Shown: positions 5,867 to 7,608 of the stretch, piece by piece
Position numbering within the stretch: the first letter of the stretch is position 1
Layout: each line of letters opens with the position of its first letter
Assembly (NCBI GenBank): GCA_947442115.1
Contig: CANEVK010000140.1
Coordinates: 1-7,608, forward strand
DNA from: Bacteriovoracaceae bacterium
GTDB lineage: Bacteria; Bdellovibrionota; Bacteriovoracia; Bacteriovoracales; Bacteriovoracaceae
Direction: 5' to 3'
Length of the DNA stretch: 7,608 nucleotides
Notes under the pieces: generated by a model
The model's input: the letters and a program-made list of their open reading frames with translations, nothing else
Databases searched by the model: none
What the model was told of the DNA's origin: nothing
Program-made: the position numbers and the translations under genes

Positions 5867-7240
5867 TTAGTTACGTTGATAATCATCTTGAAGGCGCACA
5901 ATGTCATCTTCACCAATATAGTTACCGACTTGGGCCTCAATAAGAATGAGGTCTGAGGCGCCAGTATTGGCCAGTCTGTGCTTGGCCTCTTTAGGGATAA
6001 AGGTGGATTCACTTTTGTGGAGGTTAAAGGTTTTATCATCAATAGTGACTGTGGCCGTGCCTTGAACAACAATCCAATGCTCTGAGCGGTGTTGGTGATA
6101 CTGTAAAGAGAGCTTAGCACCTGGTCTCACAGTGATTTGCTTTACTCGGTAGAACGGACTTTCCTCTAGTATTGTTGAAGTTCCCCAGGGTTTATAGGCA
6201 GTGATATGAGAATTAGTCATGGTTAAGTTGATTTTTTTTACTTCGGCCACTAGGTCTTTAACTTTTTGAGTTGAACCCTTCTTGGCAATCACGAGAGCAT
6301 CCGTTGTATCAACAATCATGAGGTCTTCAATATCAATCGTAGAGATAAGTCTTTTTCCCCCAATCACAAGATTATTTTTTGAACCCATGTGAATGGCATT
6401 TTCGTTAATCGTATTCCCCGTTGAATCCTTAGGAAGAGCTTCATAAAGTGCATCGAAAGAGCCTAGATCACTCCAGCCAATATCTGCTGAGACGACTTTT
6501 ACAATTTGAGATTTTTCCATGACAGCATAGTCAATACTTTCAGATCTGATGGACTTCATATCTTCGAAGTTAATGCGAAGGGTATGATCTTTTCGACAGG
6601 ACTGGAAAGCCTTTAAAGAATCCTGGTAGATATCTGGGGCATATTTTTTGAGCTCTTCTAAAAATATACCGGCCTTAAAACAAAACATCCCACTATTCCA
6701 AAAATAGTTACCCGCTTTTAAATAAGATTCCGCCGTAGATAGATTAGGTTTTTCTTTAAAAGATTTTACATCAAAACCATTTGATTCAATATATCCATAG
6801 CCTGTTTCTGGATATGAAGGAGTAATACCAAAAGTCACAAGTTTATTTTCTTGGGCAAGAGACTTGGCTTTTTCCAAGGCTTCTTGATAATTATTTTGAT
6901 TTTCAATTAAATGATCTGACGGAACAACGAGCATAATATCATTAGCTTCCAGAGCAAGAGCGGCGAGAGCAATCGCCGGAGCTGTATTTCTGCCAATTGG
7001 CTCCAATATAAACTGATAAGGGAGGTGAGTCTTAAGACTTTCAAACTGATCAAGACCCATAAAGTATTGATTTTGATTAATCACCACTTTAAGTGATTCA
7101 GCAAATTTAAAATTTCTAGAGATTGTTTTTTGATAAAGAGATTCATGACCAAAAAGCTGGCAAAATTGTTTAGGAAAAAGTGTACGAGAAATGGGCCATA
7201 AACGCGTTCCAGAACCACCACAAAGAATAATGACATGCAT
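5867..7240 (-). CDS. manC: Mannose-1-phosphate guanylyltransferase / mannose-6-phosphate isomerase
   Basis: A 457-aa bifunctional enzyme of the AlgA/ManC type (family about 475-480 aa). The N-terminal nucleotidyltransferase domain (1 to about 330) has GGSGTRLWPISR (8-19), PKQF (23-26), LEPIGRNTAPAI (79-90), VPSDH (106-110), ETGYGYIE (145-152), FKEKP (161-165), WNSGMF (181-186) and DIGWSDLGSF (253-262). The C-terminal cupin isomerase domain (about 348-457) has KPWGTS, the metal-binding YHQHRSEHW (381-389) and the family's closing GEDDIVRLQDDY (443-454). It makes mannose-6-phosphate from fructose-6-phosphate, and GDP-mannose from mannose-1-phosphate and GTP. The mutase between those two steps is not in this window. 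GDP-mannose would feed surface polysaccharide or glycosylation. ATG 7240 is preceded by AAGGAG with a 7-nt spacer. It follows the mgtE fragment by 11 bp, so the two are probably co-transcribed. Confidence 0.95.
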   Translation of the reverse strand: MHVIILCGGSGTRLWPISRTLFPKQFCQLFGHESLYQKTISRNFKFAESLKVVINQNQYFMGLDQFESLKTHLPYQFILEPIGRNTAPAIALAALALEANDIMLVVPSDHLIENQNNYQEALEKAKSLAQENKLVTFGITPSYPETGYGYIESNGFDVKSFKEKPNLSTAESYLKAGNYFWNSGMFCFKAGIFLEELKKYAPDIYQDSLKAFQSCRKDHTLRINFEDMKSIRSESIDYAVMEKSQIVKVVSADIGWSDLGSFDALYEALPKDSTGNTINENAIHMGSKNNLVIGGKRLISTIDIEDLMIVDTTDALVIAKKGSTQKVKDLVAEVKKINLTMTNSHITAYKPWGTSTILEESPFYRVKQITVRPGAKLSLQYHQHRSEHWIVVQGTATVTIDDKTFNLHKSESTFIPKEAKHRLANTGASDLILIEAQVGNYIGEDDIVRLQDDYQRN

Positions 7241-7251
7241 AGGCTAGCTCC

Positions 7252-7608
7252 TTAAGAAATACCTAAGCTAATAGAAGCAACAGTGAAGTAAATAAGTAAG
7301 CCTGTGATATCAACAATAGTTGAAATGGCCGGACTTGCTACCACGGCCGGATCCCCCCCCATCCTTCTTACAATCAGAGGTAATCCTGCTCCAATCACCG
7401 CAGAGGAAACGACTTGAATGGCAATGGCCAGGGAGATGGTTAAGGCTACGTAGCCCATACTGAAACCAGAGGGTAAAACGGAGTGAAAAGAGAGAAAGGC
7501 TATTTTTAAATAAGTGAGGAGTGCAACAGAGAGAGAGAGCATAAAAGAAATTTTAGCTTCCTTGAAAACAATTTTTGGCCAGTCTTCGTCGTGAATTTCT
7601 CCCAGAGA
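7252..7608 (-). CDS. mgtE: MgtE-family Mg2+ transporter, C-terminal fragment
   Basis: Only the last 118 residues are inside the window; the frame stays open to the right edge, so an internal ATG at 7542 should not be taken as the start. The fragment opens with SLGEIHDEDW, followed by hydrophobic segments. It then carries the MgtE C-terminal pattern GAGLPLIVRRMGGDPAVVASP, with STIVDITGLLIYF as the last transmembrane helix. The Asp in this helix corresponds to the pore Mg2+ site of the family (Asp432 in the Thermus protein, from memory). The product is an inner-membrane Mg2+ channel. The N-terminal regulatory and CBS domains would lie outside the window. The coding strand has a run of eight G (7353-7360) and a (CT)6 repeat (7528-7539). 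The stop at 7252 is 11 bp before manC. The link to manC is probably positional only. Confidence 0.88.
   Translation of the reverse strand, partial: SLGEIHDEDWPKIVFKEAKISFMLSLSVALLTYLKIAFLSFHSVLPSGFSMGYVALTISLAIAIQVVSSAVIGAGLPLIVRRMGGDPAVVASPAISTIVDITGLLIYFTVASISLGIS

Noticed and set aside
5863..6120. Minus-strand open frame in another phase at the manC 3' end
   Set aside because: The manC frame carries the conserved cupin and closing motif here.

Overview
The window is AT-rich, gene-dense bacterial DNA and looks chromosomal. It shows a Gram-negative lipoprotein signal, a sigma-54 activator with a near-consensus -24/-12 promoter, and a bifunctional ManC-type enzyme. These point to a proteobacterium or a relative. 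The small helix-turn-helix proteins and a lipoprotein with a calcium-type loop are reminiscent of Bdellovibrionota (Bacteriovorax-like), but that placement is an inference from style, not from a marker gene. No mobile element, CRISPR array, tRNA or rRNA gene was seen.

Left block (1-4116, all on the minus strand). Reading in the direction of transcription, it holds a response regulator/sigma-54 activator, a 115-aa helix-turn-helix protein, a 161-aa winged-helix protein, a 450-aa lipoprotein, and an endonuclease/exonuclease/phosphatase (EEP) family protein cut by the left window edge. The three genes after the activator are tightly packed (9-bp gap, then a 4-bp overlap). A sigma-54 promoter lies directly behind the activator's stop codon, so the activator probably drives them. 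A perfect 15-bp palindrome overlaps the expected start of transcription. The EEP gene also has its own sigma-70-like promoter, placed so close to the ATG that its transcript would be leaderless.

Middle (4117-4200). An 84-bp divergent intergenic region carries overlapping inverted repeats built on ATTCGG/CCGAAT. It may serve both the activator gene and nagB.

Right block (4201-7608). nagB (glucosamine-6-phosphate deaminase) lies on the plus strand and overlaps tail to tail by 64 bp with a PIG-L/LmbE-type deacetylase gene on the minus strand. Upstream of the deacetylase on the same strand are manC (mannose-1-phosphate guanylyltransferase/mannose-6-phosphate isomerase) and the C-terminal end of an MgtE-type Mg2+ transporter, 11 bp apart. 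nagB, the deacetylase and manC together suggest amino-sugar and mannose handling: deacetylation and deamination of glucosamine compounds, interconversion at fructose-6-phosphate, and GDP-mannose supply for surface polysaccharide.

The most interesting part is the left block: an activator, its likely sigma-54 promoter, two small DNA-binding-type proteins and an unrecognised lipoprotein in one transcription unit.
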